From assembly GCA_946902875.1 (NCBI GenBank), contig OX336343.1, positions 18,399,596 to 18,463,595 of the forward strand: a stretch of DNA of 64,000 bases, given 5' to 3'. Made by a program: the position numbers and the translations under genes. Source of the DNA: Nematopogon swammerdamellus (lineage: Eukaryota > Arthropoda > Insecta > Lepidoptera > Adelidae). The notes beneath the pieces are model-generated. The model saw only the letters and a list, made by a program, of their open reading frames with translations. It made no database searches and was not told the origin of the DNA. Of the stretch, positions 43,158 through 54,610 are shown piece by piece (within the stretch, counting starts at the first letter, position 1; each line of letters starts with the position of its first letter).

Positions 43158-43460
43158 GAGCCGGTACTTTAAAAGAATAGCCCCACTGCATCTCTCCCCG
43201 TGTATGTCGTAAAAGGCGACTAAGACTCCCTTCTTATATTACTAGGTGGTAGGGTTTAACCCGCCCGGGTTGGTACCACCGCACTGAATGAAAGGTCAGT
43301 AGAAACGGCTATGTAAATAGTTTGTGTTTTCCGTCCAGTTCAGTGTAGCCGGCACGACCGAAGGGAAGCACTGACGTGGCACCAAGTTCACCCGGTGTTA
43401 TGGGCTGACATCATGAATGTTGTAGGTGATGTAGACAACCGTGTCAGTTTCAATAAAAAA
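43158..43460 (+). repeat. Leader-SINE lacking the tRNA/5S segment
   Basis: The leader GCCCCACTGCATCTCTCCCC and GTCGTAAAAGGCGACTAAG join directly to ACTCCCTTCTTATATTACTA of the body, as in 13094-13411. Ends GTGTCAGTTTCAATAAAAAA. Confidence 0.85.
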
Positions 43461-43972
43461 AAAAAATCCTAGGAAGTCTTCTTCTTTTGTAAGTTTCCTA
43501 TATAACGAAGAAGAAATGGGGTCAGGGGCACTGAAAGTGGAGCGTGCTACTCAAGTATTTAATAATGCTTCATTAACAGCATGCAACTATCAACACAACC
43601 TCAATAAAATTCTTTCTTAAAAACATATTTTTAATGTAATTTAAACATGTAAAACCCTTGTACCTACCTAATTCAAAATAGAATATGCACGTTCTAAGTT
43701 TACACTTTTCTGCTGTGTAAAACGTACCTACCTATTACTTAATTAAATACATGCTATAACAGCATAGTACTAATTAACTAATCACTATCCACCAGCAAGT
43801 ATGTAAGGCACAAAGACACAACTGGAAGAACCGTGCCAAAGTGAGCTTTTAGCATTTTTTAGTCATTCTTTAGTAATCTTGTACGACACAATAAAATTTC
43901 TTCCAGCTTCCTCACAGCCTTTTCCTACACCGGAGTAACGGCAATATTGTGACAATTAATATGCACGGATGT

Positions 43973-44240
43973 TACATACATACATATATTTAACACACGC
44001 CGAATCCCGACAATCGGGGTAAGCAGAGTAATCGGTGTTGTGCTGCGAGAACTCTGGTAAATTACAGCACAACACCGACCACCACGTTTCGCAAAGTATT
44101 CGAACAAGATTCAATCGATCAAGCAGCAAGTAGAGCACGAAGACCAACCTGCTGCATGACTCGGTGGAAGCACCAACCTTCCACCACCACCTTCCATCTC
44201 CACCTTTAGCACGGCATCAGTCGCCTTTTACGACACGGAT
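43973..44240 (-). repeat. Leader-type SINE-like element (TATG tail)
   Basis: (CATA)n, CCCGACAATCGGGGTAAGCA, hairpin TCGGTGTTGTGCTGCGA with its complement, then TCATGACTCGGTGG on to the partial leader TCGCCTTTTACGACA. Confidence 0.8.
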
Positions 44241-44374
44241 GTTCTTCGAAAATAAAAAAAATCTTTGCTATGACAGGTAGATAGTTTAGTCCTACACATA
44301 CAGTTGTTTATAAAGACCACGTTGTTCCTAAGCCTGTTGAAGTGAATGGATTTTTTTTAACCCATACTTGTCGA

Positions 44375-44412
44375 GGTATAACCAAAGAGTTTCGCTGACA
44401 ACTCTTTGGGTA
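44375..44412. repeat. Short hairpin
   Basis: TATAACCAAAGAGTT pairs with AACTCTTTGGGTATA across an 8-nt loop, with one mispair. Role unknown. Confidence 0.6.
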
Positions 44413-44510
44413 TAACTTGTTTATTTAGTAAGTGCTTAGGTCGTTTTGATTTCTGTATGAAATAAGTCACGTGACAGAAAAATAGCATGTACGTAGCTGC
44501 ATTGTTTTTT

Positions 44511-44720
44511 TGGATTCCGTATCCGCACGCAACCCTATTACTAAGCCTACACCGTCTGTCTGTCCAACCTCTAAAGGGCTGTATCTTTTGAACCTTAAAA
44601 GGTAGCCAGTTGAAATGTTCGCAGAATATGTGTTATTATGGCGAATATACGAACAAAATGTTAAAAAAAACGAAAAGTATAAAATTAAGGGGGGTCCCCA
44701 TACTAGAAACTTTGTTTTTC
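44511..44720 (-). repeat. CCGGCCAAGTGCGAG-family element, partial
   Basis: Shares CCCTATTACTAAGCCTACAC, GGGCTGTATCTTTTGAACC, AGAATATGTGTTATTATGGC and GGGGTCCCCATACTAGAAAC with 52789-52995. Confidence 0.75.
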
Positions 44721-44830
44721 CAACATTGTTTGGTTTTACTCTATCGTAAAAACTGTAATACATACAAGCGTCAAACTTGGTGTGATTATATTGCAAACTC
44801 TAAAGTATAACAGAGACGAGTACTACTTCT

Positions 44831-45307
44831 GTACCGTGTGGGGTCGGTACTTAAAAAGAATAGCCCCACTGCATCTCTCCCCGTCGCATGTCGTAAAAGT
44901 CGACTAAGGGATAAGAAAATTCGTCAGCCTCGGTAGCTCAGTGGCGCGGTTGGTTAGTTAACTGTTATTAAGCAACGCTGAGCGCGGTCAGTGATTGGAT
45001 GGGTGACCGCTCGACCGTTGGAGGCTGACCGTGGTTCGGATTCCACGTTAAACTGTAGGTCCCTTCCCTTCTTACCTTACTAGGTGGTAGGGTTGATCCC
45101 GGCCTGGTTGGTAGCACCGCACTGAACGAAACGTCGGTCGAAACGGCTATGTAAATAGTTCGTGTTTTCCGTCCAGTTTAGTGTAGCCGACATGAAATGA
45201 AGGGAAGCACTGACATGGCACCTAGTTCACCCTGTGTTATGGGCTGACATCACGGATGTTGTAGGTGATGTAGCCAACCGTGTCAGGTTCCATAAAAAAA
45301 AAAAAAA
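44831..45307 (+). repeat. Complete leader + tRNA/5S composite SINE
   Basis: The leader (GTACCGTGTGGGGTCGGTAC to TCGACTAAGGGATAAGAAAA) is followed at 44923 by GTCAGCCTCGGTAGCTCAGT, the 5S-like segment AAGCAACGCTGAGCGCGG, GTGATTGGATGGGTGACCGC, the B box GTGGTTCGGATTCCAC, body and a 14-A tail. The inverted copy at 50131-50537 has the same leader-head junction, showing that the composite is a real transposing unit. Confidence 0.9.
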
Positions 45308-45309
45308 CT

Positions 45310-46985
45310 TCCCAACGAGGAGCCTAAAACGCAATTTTATTCGATATAAAAAAAATAATCTCAAAGTATGCTCTCGAAAATTAGGAAAACTCATGTTTCT
45401 GTTCCGTTCATAATGTTATAGTCATGTAATTTTACTTAATAGATAAAAAAATGCCATATTCCTTCCCGTCAAGGAGAGATTATTCCTTTTATTATATATT
45501 ATTACACCTACAATTAAATATTTATTTATTGATTCTGCACTTACGTCAACCCCAAGCGTCAATCAATCTCACAGTTCTTTACGAGAAACATCAATAGGGA
45601 AAAACCGATTTTTGGGACAAAGTTAAGTAAAACCAGGCCTCACGCACTCTATGTACTTGCGCGCGCTAACTACATACCGCCGAAGCATACCTACACGCTC
45701 GCTCACGCAACTGCGCGCAGCTGCAAAGCAATAATCACTTTACACTCGATCGTTTAGGTAGGTACATTTTCGCACGCAGCGATTGGCGACGTGAAACAGT
45801 AGGCTATTAAAGCCGAAGGTATGATATTTTTTCTATGGAGTGATTTATCTGTTACGAAGTAACTATTAAGTAATCTGTGGTAAAACTGTAACTATGTTTG
45901 CGGCGACATCGCTAGCCACAAGGACGAATGGAAAGAAACGTCTTCGCGACGACGACGACGCGACGCGACGAGCCACGAGGCGCACGCAGCACAATAGGAA
46001 CAAGTGCGAGCCGGACTCGCGCGCAATAGTCCAGTGCCGCGCCTCCGTCTAGGGCTAGGTATTGAATTGAAGTCAATAGATACTTCTATGCATTTAGGTA
46101 ATACCTACTAACAATAATTACTTTCAATATATTTGCAGGTATGTGCTTATTATTACTAGCTTTTGCTCGCGGCCTCGCTCGAGCGAAGTGAAATTCATAT
46201 AGTAGTAAGTGGAGAAAGAAGGCCGAGCTGGGAACAATTCGGTTTGTATCAGAGCCACATCTTATCGTAACCGGAACTGAATTTTATTTTGCCTATCCTT
46301 TTGTTAAATTCGGATGATCGGTTTAAGAGTTAGGTTTTTTTTTTAGGTTTTTTTATTATCATTCGTAGGCAAATAAATTTTGCACTTGAATTCGTTATCT
46401 TTCGAAATGTAACAACATGTGTAACAACAATGAAAAACAATTAAACACAATGGAAACAATGACAAACAATGACAAGGGCTGTGCAGAACCAGATAAAAGA
46501 CAAAAACAAGCTATCTTATGCTTATAGACTACTACTGCACTTACCTAATACTACTACTATCTACTTAAATTAGCGTTAATAAACTTGTCAATGTAATTTT
46601 TAAAACATGGTACAATAGCATCAATAGAATTGTCAATATCCCTATCCTAAATCACAGATAATCTGCGTTATGCATGATGTTATGATATGATGAGGTTATG
46701 GGGGAACATACATACACACATACAGAGAAGATTTCTAAAAATCGTAAAAGTTTTAGTATCATACATAGAGTCTACAAATGTAGTATCTCATATAATACAA
46801 AGTAACTTACTCCATGAACATCACTTGCAGATTTATTATTAGTATTGATGATATTGATATTGATTACTAGAGCAACATTATTTGGTTCGCGCGCAGACTT
46901 TTCGCTCGCGCAATTTTCCTAATGTTGGATCAAGCACTTGTTGACACAATTTTCTTTTTTTTTTGACAAAAATATAATAGTATTT
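45310..46985. other. Intergenic, largely unrecognised
   Basis: AT-rich with a GC/CGACGACG patch at 45945-46060 that includes a CAAGTGCGAGCCGGACTCGC scrap. A short CTTTTGCTCGCGGCCTCGCT retroelement scrap lies near 46161. No gene was seen. Confidence 0.4.
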
Positions 46986-46989
46986 TTTT

Positions 46990-47145
46990 CCAATTAATGA
47001 ATACCCATTTAATACCCACTAGCGTTTGCCCGCGGCTTCGCTCGCGGTAGACTCGGTTTAAAATAGCATCGGTAGCTCGGCATCATCGGCGATCGATCGT
47101 GAAGTCGGGCGCGGTCGGACTTTGGACGGGTGACCGTTCGACCGT
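46990..47145 (+). repeat. 5' part of third-subfamily composite SINE
   Basis: CCAATTAATGAATACCCATT through GCCCGCGGCTTCGCTCGCGG to TCGGGCGCGGTCGGACTTTG and GGTGACCGTTCGACCGTTGA. It stops before the B box. Same composite as 40288-40728. Confidence 0.8.
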
Positions 47146-47149
47146 TGAG

Positions 47150-47480
47150 AAATAAAAAAATATGTTGGCCTGCGCGGCCACTTCGAATTCCTGACTTTTC
47201 TTTGCTGTCGAAACATTTGGCGTGTCGTAACCCGATGTAAGGACCTTCGGAAACAACCTAGGAAAGCTCCTTAGCGATAAGTCTGGTCTGGTGACCGATG
47301 TACCAAGTCTTTCTTATTTCAGCGAATAGGGCTGGCCATCCAAAGGGGCAACGCTTCCAGCGTATTGGGCACTGTGGCGGAGTCGGCTGAGTTGGACGAA
47401 ATATTTTACTTACAGTATCCTATTTAAATAATTATTGTAGAATTTTATTGTTATGTGTAACTGTGACAGTATCCGTGGTC
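47150..47480 (+). pseudogene. LINE reverse-transcriptase C-terminal remnant
   Basis: The end of the fragment encodes RIGLAIQRGNASSVLGTVAE, equivalent to VSLAIQRGNAASALRTFEN of the copy at 60300-60745. The upstream part is frame-disrupted. A non-LTR element, clade not fixed. Confidence 0.65.
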
Positions 47481-47547
47481 GGTGATGCTGTGTTGGTCTG
47501 GCTCCTAAGCAAAGAGCTATTTCGAGAAATAGCTCTTATGATCGAGT

Positions 47548-47727
47548 TACAGGTCGGTTAACGAAAGCTGGCGCGTGCACAGTACTCACACTAATGCAAT
47601 TGTGCAAGTGCGAGTGAGACAGATCGGGTTTTCGTGATGCGTATGCCCTGATCTGTCTCACTCGCACTTGCACAATTGCATTGGTGTGAGTACTGTGCAC
47701 GCGCCAGCTTTCGTTAACCGACCTGTA
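47548..47727. mobile_element. Nearly perfect 180-bp palindrome (fold-back MITE or hairpin RNA locus)
   Basis: Arms of about 81 bp (47548-47628 and 47646-47727) differ by one substitution and one single-base insertion around a 17-nt loop. Ends TACAGGTCGGTTAACGAAAG and complement. TA at both outer ends would fit a Tc1/mariner-type target. There is no ORF of meaning; the open frame through it is a palindrome artefact. Confidence 0.9.
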
Positions 47728-48339
47728 ATAGAGGGTTTCCGTGCTTTCTGTGCGGAAACAATAAGCGAAAGGTCGTAGAAGATCGCCGCCTCCCCGCGGT
47801 GGGGACGGAAACGAAGATCGGGTCACCCGCTTGCGGGTAATAAAAATCCTGAGAACGGCTAAACCCGATCGGCTCGACTTTTACCATTAGGGATACATAT
47901 CAGTAATGGTCAAGGCCAGCAAGTAAAAAAGAGTTGCACAATTGAGATAGAGCAATTGGAGACGAATGAGAGAGAAAACAGTAAAAGGCTAAGCCTAATT
48001 TGCGAGAATGAACACAAATGAAGGAATGTGACAGTATCTATTTGACCCTCAACCAAGCTCTGATTTAGGATATAGTTGCAGACAATGAGGCAGATGACGG
48101 CCCACCGTGTGCTTGCTCGCTGCGGTCTCCAGCGATGCGCGAAGGTCGCCAGAGGTCGCCAGGTGAGGACGAGCTCGGATGGGCATTGCGGACTCTTTTT
48201 GTTTCGGCAAGAGTCACAATGTCTTCTCGGCCTAAATCAATCACATATACAAAACTACAAAGGCAATAGGTATTGTAAAACTAAATTGAAATAGAGACAT
48301 ACAACAGTATTATTTATTTACATAGAAAAAACAGATAGA

Positions 48340-48480
48340 TAGATAGATAGAAAATTCTTTATTGCTCCAGTAAACATTAAACAGTAACAAATACATTAGA
48401 AAATTTACATAAGGTGTAATGGCGGACTTATCCCTTACAGTGATTTCTTACAGTCAACCTTTGGATGTTTGAGATTCGAT
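48340..48480 (-). repeat. LINE 3'-end fragment with GATA tract
   Basis: On the minus strand: AGGTTGACTGTAAGAAATCA, CTGTAAGGGATAAGTCCGCC, GGAGCAATAAAGAATTTTCT and then (ATCT)n. It matches 10218-10462. Confidence 0.8.
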
Positions 48481-48824
48481 AATATAGTGGAATGTAAGTA
48501 GGTAGTAGCTAAAGAGTTAAGCGTGAGAATTGAAGATAAAATAATAATAAGAATACTTATTAACAATACATATAAGTACCTACATGCTAGTAAAATAGAA
48601 GCCATACATGTGTTAATTTAATACATATAAATTACTAAATATATAGAATATTATATACAAATAAATATACATACATACATACTTTTCCATCCAGGTATGA
48701 AACAAAAGGTGTTTTTTGTTTTGAAACAATGAAAATTAAAACGCAAAAAACATACCTACTAAAATAACTAAGTAACTAAACGTAAAACTAAATAGAAGGC
48801 CGAGGGGCCGAGCAGCATACAGGT

Positions 48825-49100
48825 ACAGGTAATCGTGAAGTCGGGCGCGTTCGGACTTTGGACGGGTGACCGTTCGACCGTTGATGCTGGCCGTGGTTAG
48901 GATTGCATGTAAAACTGCAAGGTCTCTCTCTTCCCTTCTTACATTACAACGCTCGAGCGGTCATCCATCCAAGGCGGTCATCCATCCAAGGCGGTCATCC
49001 ATCCAAGGCGCGGTCAGTACTTAATACTGACCGCGCCCAGGGTTGCATAATAAATAACAGTCGACCGACCGCACCACTGAGCTACCGAAGCTGATAAAAT
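48825..49100. repeat. Chimeric SINE: plus-strand half joined to minus-strand half
   Basis: 48835-48955 reads as third-subfamily composite SINE (GAAGTCGGGCGCGTTCGGAC, GATTGCATGTAAAACTGC). It then switches at about 48955 to minus-strand composite SINE head (GAGCTACC, 5S-like part). At the join GGCGGTCATCCATCCAA occurs three times in tandem. Confidence 0.75.
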
Positions 49101-49482
49101 TTGGTAGTAGCTCGGTAGTAGATATCAATATTTACAGTTATACATAGTTCTTTTTAGGTGCCTAACTGTGGTATGTTTTAGACGATAACCCAAAACCCTC
49201 TCTGTGGGCGATAATAAAGCAATCACATTTCCAGAGTGACTCCGAGGGTGTTTACTATACTTGACGTGCCTTAGTCTTGCTTGATAACAACTAACACTAG
49301 GGCTCCTAAATGTTTTAAATTTCTTTATCGATTAGGCGCGGCGCGTGCGCTATGATAGTGTAAATGGATAAAATAATGTATCGATCAATGAACTCATTTC
49401 CTACTACGATAGTGGCCGCACAATATTGTAAGTACATACTTGCTGTGCTGTGCATGGTTGTGCCCACAAAATCTGACTGAGG

Positions 49483-49675
49483 GTTTTTTATGGATACTGA
49501 CTGACACGGTTGGCTACATCACCTACAACATCCGTGATGTCAGCCCTTAACACCGGGTGAATTAGGTGCCATGTCAGCACTTCCCTTCATTTCATGTCGG
49601 CTACACCCAACTGGACGGAAAACACGAACTATTTTCATAGCCGTTTCGACCGACGACGTTTCATTAGGTGCTGGT
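49483..49675 (-). repeat. Composite SINE 3' part
   Basis: Starts TTTTTTATGGATACTGACTG and contains CATCCGTGATGTCAGCCCTT and CATAGCCGTTTCGACCGACG. Ends in the body. It is followed by the ACATGGGTGGCTGTG sequence shared with 52350. Confidence 0.85.
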
Positions 49676-49689
49676 CATATTTTTTTTTT

Positions 49690-50060
49690 CTTGTAAACAA
49701 ACATGGGTGGCTGTGTCGAGAGACCATATGAGATATGATGCAGTCGACAGGGCCAAAATCACCTCTCCTAGTGAAAGCACGCTCAGTGAGGCTACATGCC
49801 AGCAGATTTGCGGACTGTTGCGAGGCTGTCTAACCCGTTGATACGACGTTTGAAGACACCCAGATTAAAGGATTCGGGAAACACACTCGCCGGAAGACAG
49901 TTTCACAACCTGGCGGTGCGACAAAGAAACCGGGGTTGGGTTCTCAAAAGCCCAATATCAACAACGAAAGGGTGTTAAGTCTCTCTGCGACGAGTCATGC
50001 GGAGATAGGACGGATCTGGATCATCTGGGTCATCTGGTTCATCTGGGTCAACTGATCGAA
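49690..50060 (+). repeat. Unclassified dispersed element fragment
   Basis: AACATGGGTGGCTGTG, TCGACAGGGCCAAAA, GAAAGCACGCTCAGTGAGGC is repeated with divergence at 52355-52445. The 60-codon open frame here has no family motif. Confidence 0.4.
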
Positions 50061-50130
50061 GCAGCTGGGGCCCAACATGCCCATTGACATGAATATTTAA
50101 ATTTCAATTTTGTGTTTAGTTTTTTTTTTA

Positions 50131-50537
50131 ACACCGGGTGAACTAGGTGCCATGTCAGTGCTTCCCTTCATTTTGCACCGGCTACACTGAACTGGGCGGA
50201 AAACACGAACTATTTACATAGCCGTTTCGACCGAGCGACGTTTCGCTCAGTGCGGTGGTACCAAACCGGGCAAGATAAACCCTACCACATAGTAAGGTAA
50301 GAAGGGAAGGGACCTACAGTTTAACGTGGAATCCGATCCACGATCAGCCTCCAAAGGTCGAGCGGTCACCCATCCAAGAACTGACCGCGCACAGCGTTGG
50401 TTAACAACAGTCGACTGACCGCACCACTGAGCTACCGAGGCTGACGAATTTCCTTATCCCTTAGTCGACTTTTACGACATGCGACGGGGAGAGATGCAAT
50501 GGGGCTATTATTTTTAAGTACCGACCCCACACCGTAC
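50131..50537 (-). repeat. Complete leader + tRNA/5S composite SINE
   Basis: Reverse-strand copy with leader (to 50537), junction GGGATAAGGAAATTCGTCAG, A box GGTAGCTCAGTGG, 5S-like part (AAGCAACGCTG-type, degenerate) and body. The extreme 3' end is truncated (starts at AACACCGGGTG). Confidence 0.88.
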
Positions 50538-51221
50538 ATAGTTATTTATGAAAACCTATTTATGAAAACCAATGTTAGATAGGTAGACGAAAGTAATCAA
50601 AAAGAATTGGTTATTATTATAATCAATCATTATAATAACTCTAGTCTAGGCCGCAACAGCTCCGGTGAGCAAAACACCATGAAGAAACCGGCAATATCAA
50701 AATGTTATTGTGTACACGTTGGATGAAATAGCATCCATTCCGCAATTCGCAATAACGACAGAGAACCGCAGTATTTGTACAATAATCCGCGGATAGGTAT
50801 GATGCAGATATCTCAATCAAAAATGTGATGTAAGTAAACATTTCGTGAAATAATAATCGTATAACGTGAGCTTCGTTTATAATATAATGTTGTTTATTTA
50901 GCATTCATATTTTTACAATACATATACAATACAGTACGTACACAGTATGTATGTATGTATATGTACGGGAATGTTTCGGTTATTCGGTACATGTAGGTAT
51001 TAGTAATCCATTAGCCGAAGTTCACGATCTCCCGGAGCGGGAGACAAGATGCAAGAGACCCACTCTTTATCAACTGAGGACAAGAGAACACTTCCTTCAT
51101 CATTTATTCGTAGTTAGGAGTAAAGTGAAGTGGATTATGAGTGCGAGTTGAATAAAGGAGTTAGCTGATCTGTGAAGCCCATCACAGGTGGAGCTATGAT
51201 TTACCTATATATTAATACTAG

Positions 51222-51436
51222 CTGTGCCCGCGGCTCCGCCCGCTCTCATATTTCACTTCACTGCTAACCTCATAAGCCATTTAGCGTGATAGTAAGTAGC
51301 CTATAGTTGATGGGAAGAATCAAGCTATCCGTAGAATTTTGTTTTATTAAAATCGGTTCAGTGTTTCTCGAGTTATAAGCGGACAGACAGACACTCAGAC
51401 AGAAAGCAGACATTGGATTTTATTATAGGTAAGGAT
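51222..51436 (+). repeat. Retroelement 3' end (GCCCGCGGCTCCGCCCGC type)
   Basis: CTAGCTGTGCCCGCGGCTCC, AATCGGTTCAGTGTTTCTCG, AGTTATAAGCGGACAGACAG and GGATTTTATTATAGGTA. Same architecture as 39066-39252. Confidence 0.65.
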
Positions 51437-51439
51437 AAA

Positions 51440-52340
51440 TCATAGCAAGGCATATTAAGATATATTTTCTATAGTAATCTTCGCGTGACCACAGACGCAG
51501 CTATAACATATATTTTTATTACGTCATCAAAATATGTGGAAAGATATAGCACGATATATTACGGTACGCCGACCGCAGAGCTGAGTGCAAAAATATATAT
51601 TTTAGCATAGCTACCGTCTGTGGCAGCTTGCTATAACATAATATATAGTTTAGAATATTAATTTAAATTATAGCTCCGTCTGTGACGGGCTTGATGTGTC
51701 CCGTAATTGTTTTTTTAGATTTGTCTACATAGAATCGTTCCATTTTGAAAAATTATACTAAATAACGATGTACTAACTAATACCTAACTAATTAAGTACT
51801 TCGTAATTAGTAAGGTTTAATTATTACAGTCAATATTGAATAATTTCTGAATACTAATGACAATATTGAGAGTCCTAAGCACCGAGACCTAAGTCCTAAG
51901 GATATAGGTATTAAATACAAAAGTATACACTTCAGTAGTACCCACAAGATTGGTGTTTATTTCTAGCGTTGAGGAAGGTGTTCGGTTGCACTATTGGCAT
52001 TTGAGAGTAATGTGAGACGAACACATGACACATTGACTTGAAATTTTGTTTGAATCCCAAAGAATTCAAACTCTTCGATCATTCATAAGATAATTTATAA
52101 TAATAAAATGCTTTGGACAAATGTAACATGATTAGAATGACAACTGTTAAAGTTCCTCGAATAATGCTAATTAATATTAATTTTGAGCTTGAATAATATA
52201 CAAAATTATTTGGATCTTGTCAATATTAAGGCGACTAAATGAGCATTTACGAAGGTACCTACTTTGACAACTGCCATTATAATCGTCCTACACATGTATT
52301 ACAGACTGAAAATTGCATTTGACACAAATATATGTCTATT
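51440..52340. other. Intergenic, AT-rich, nothing recognised
   Basis: No gene, RNA or repeat was recognised. Confidence 0.4.
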
Positions 52341-52788
52341 TTTTATGTAAACCAACATGGGTGGCTGTGCCGACGGACCAATCGACAGAGCCAAAAAACA
52401 ACTTTCCTCGCCAAAAACACGCTCAGAGAGGCATCATGCCATGCATTTAAGCTACATTTGCGGACTTGAAGAATTTTGTAAATTGAGTGCATTAGTAGAA
52501 TATGCCGGCAGGCCAATTAAAATGTATGCAGACAATTTATGACAATATAAATTTCTCTCTTTTTCAATTCTTTGTTGAATCCTGCTGACTTCCACCTTGG
52601 CTCTAGAGCCAAGGCTGTGGCCAAGGTACCTTGGTAACAGAAAATGCTTTAGCTTGCGATGTTCTATAAAACAAATGATATCTGTGGCGCTTATATCGAA
52701 ATGAATCAAAATTCGAGACCAGTCAATAGAGCCCGGCAGTACCGGATGTGCATTGTTTTCTTATATGACCTTTGCATTTCTACTTTTT

Positions 52789-53136
52789 AGGGTTCCGTAT
52801 CCGTCGTACGGGACCCTATTACTAAGCCTACGCCGTCTGTCTGTCTGTCCGTCTGTCCGAGGGCTGTATCTCTTGAACCGTAATAGGTAGCCCGTTGAAA
52901 TTTTCACAGAATATATGTTATTATGGCCGATATAACAACAAATAATAAAAATAAGAAAGAGTAAAAAAATCACGGGCGTCCCCATACAAGAAACTAAAAA
53001 GTGTATTCGCGCCATCTACCGAAAAGAGTATGAAGCATTTTAACTAATACATAGATGGCGTGAGTGGCGCTGCCCATGAAATGGCGACACTGAACCGTCG
53101 TCGGTGCGCGAGTTCGACTCGCACTTGGCCGGTTTT
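52789..53136 (-). repeat. CCGGCCAAGTGCGAG-family short element, best copy
   Basis: On the minus strand it starts CCGGCCAAGTGCGAGTCGAA, CTCGCGCACCGACGACGG, and ends with (CAGA)n, GGCGTAGGCTTAGTAATAGG and TACGGAACCCT. About 348 bp, no ORF. Confidence 0.85.
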
Positions 53137-53291
53137 CAATTTAGTCAGCTATCAATAAAGACCTATAAAGACGAACAACGTTCTTCTATTCTAAGTATTT
53201 TTTTAAATTGTTTTTATCTCATTTCCATATTTAAGTTGGTAGTTGCAATGGCGTAATGCGCATATTGCGCATACCTCCATACCATATATTT

Positions 53292-53677
53292 GTCAGCCGT
53301 GATAGCTCAGTGGTGCAGACAGTCAACTGTCGATATTGAATGTTAAGCAACGCTGGGTGCGGTCAGTTCTTGGATGGGTGACCGCTGACCGTCAGGCTGA
53401 CCGAGGTTCAGATTCCTCGTAAAACTGTAGGTCCCTTCCCTCCTAATCTTACTTGGTGGTAGGGTCTAACCCGCCCGGGTTGGCACCACCGCACTGAATG
53501 AAACGTCGATTGAAACGGCTATGTAAATAGTTTGTGTTTTCCGACCAGTTCAGTGTAGCCGGCACGATCAAAGGGGGAAGCACTGACATGGCACCTAGTT
53601 CACCCGGTGTTATGGGCTGACATCACGGACATTGTAGGTGATGTAGCCAACCGTGTCAGTTTCCATAAAAAAAAAAA
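53292..53677 (+). repeat. Full-length composite SINE
   Basis: GTCAGCCGTGATAGCTCAGT, GATATTGAATGTTAAGCAAC, GGTCAGTTCTTGGATGGGTG, B box GAGGTTCAGATTCCTC, body and A11 tail. Same subfamily as 37401-37785. Confidence 0.92.
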
Positions 53678-53902
53678 CCTACCACTAACTTATTAGATGA
53701 AATCGAATCAAACATCTCGTAAACATTATACGTAAACATTATATAATCACAAAAATAAATCATATAGTAATAATGTTAGTCAGGCATAGTACGTTATTTT
53801 GTGTAAGATTTATAACATTTATATCATTGCACTAAACAACCTTAAAACACTCTCCGAAGGGCGCCTCCTTGAAAGCTTAGGCCTGCCTGCGATCATTTAG
53901 GA

Positions 53903-54610
53903 CAGTGGTTCCCAAATAGTGGTACGCGTACCCCTAGGGGTACGCAGGCTCAAGAGAAGGGGTACGCGTGGGCGCACTTAATGACCACGTTTACCTCTAC
54001 AAAGTAAAAAGAAAGGGGTCCACTTATCTCATTAGTGAAAATTATCTCCACTGATGAATGGTTGATTGGGACCTATTACGTGTTATATTGTGATAATACT
54101 ACGTAGATGTTAGAATCAAAGAAATGACTACAAATGAATAAACAACTTTAATTACCTATGTAAAAATAACAACTTGAACTTGAACTTGCAGCACCTCCCA
54201 GCCAGGAGTTCTCCCACAACGGTGTAAGACCGAAGACACCAGGTGGTGCGTTTATTTTTCAGGATTTTAGGAAGACACGCTCACTGTTTCTGCCTCTTGA
54301 TTTTTGTAGATCTATTTTGCTTTTTTCATTACCTCGTGGCCTTCTTTACTCAGTTCTTTGCATTCCTCCTTTGACAGGGTGTAATAAGTGAGGTCATGAT
54401 TGAGCGAGTCATTCCAGGTGAAGATATGCCTCCCTACTTTCCCCATTCCTCCGCTATATTCCATTGCCGCTGCTGTTAAGTTATACCTATAAGATATGTA
54501 CCTATCATGTATTTATGAAAATTGTTTTATTCAAACATTTTACTCAGGTGTACTTGGGTTTTAGAAAATTCGCTAAGGGATACCGATTAAAATATAATTG
54601 GGGACCACTG
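53903..54610. mobile_element. hAT-type non-autonomous transposon, 708 bp, 8-bp TSD
   Basis: ATTTAGGA is duplicated at 53895-53902 and 54611-54618. The termini CAGTGGTTCCCAAATAGTGG and (complement of the right end) CAGTGGTCCCCAATTATATT fit hAT ends. Subterminal GGGGTACGC is repeated and palindromic on the left. No intact transposase was seen. Confidence 0.93.

Noticed and set aside
43925..44147. Cys-rich small ORFs on the minus strand (also 10677-10963)
   Set aside because: Shadows of the TATG-tailed SINE-like element, appearing in each copy.
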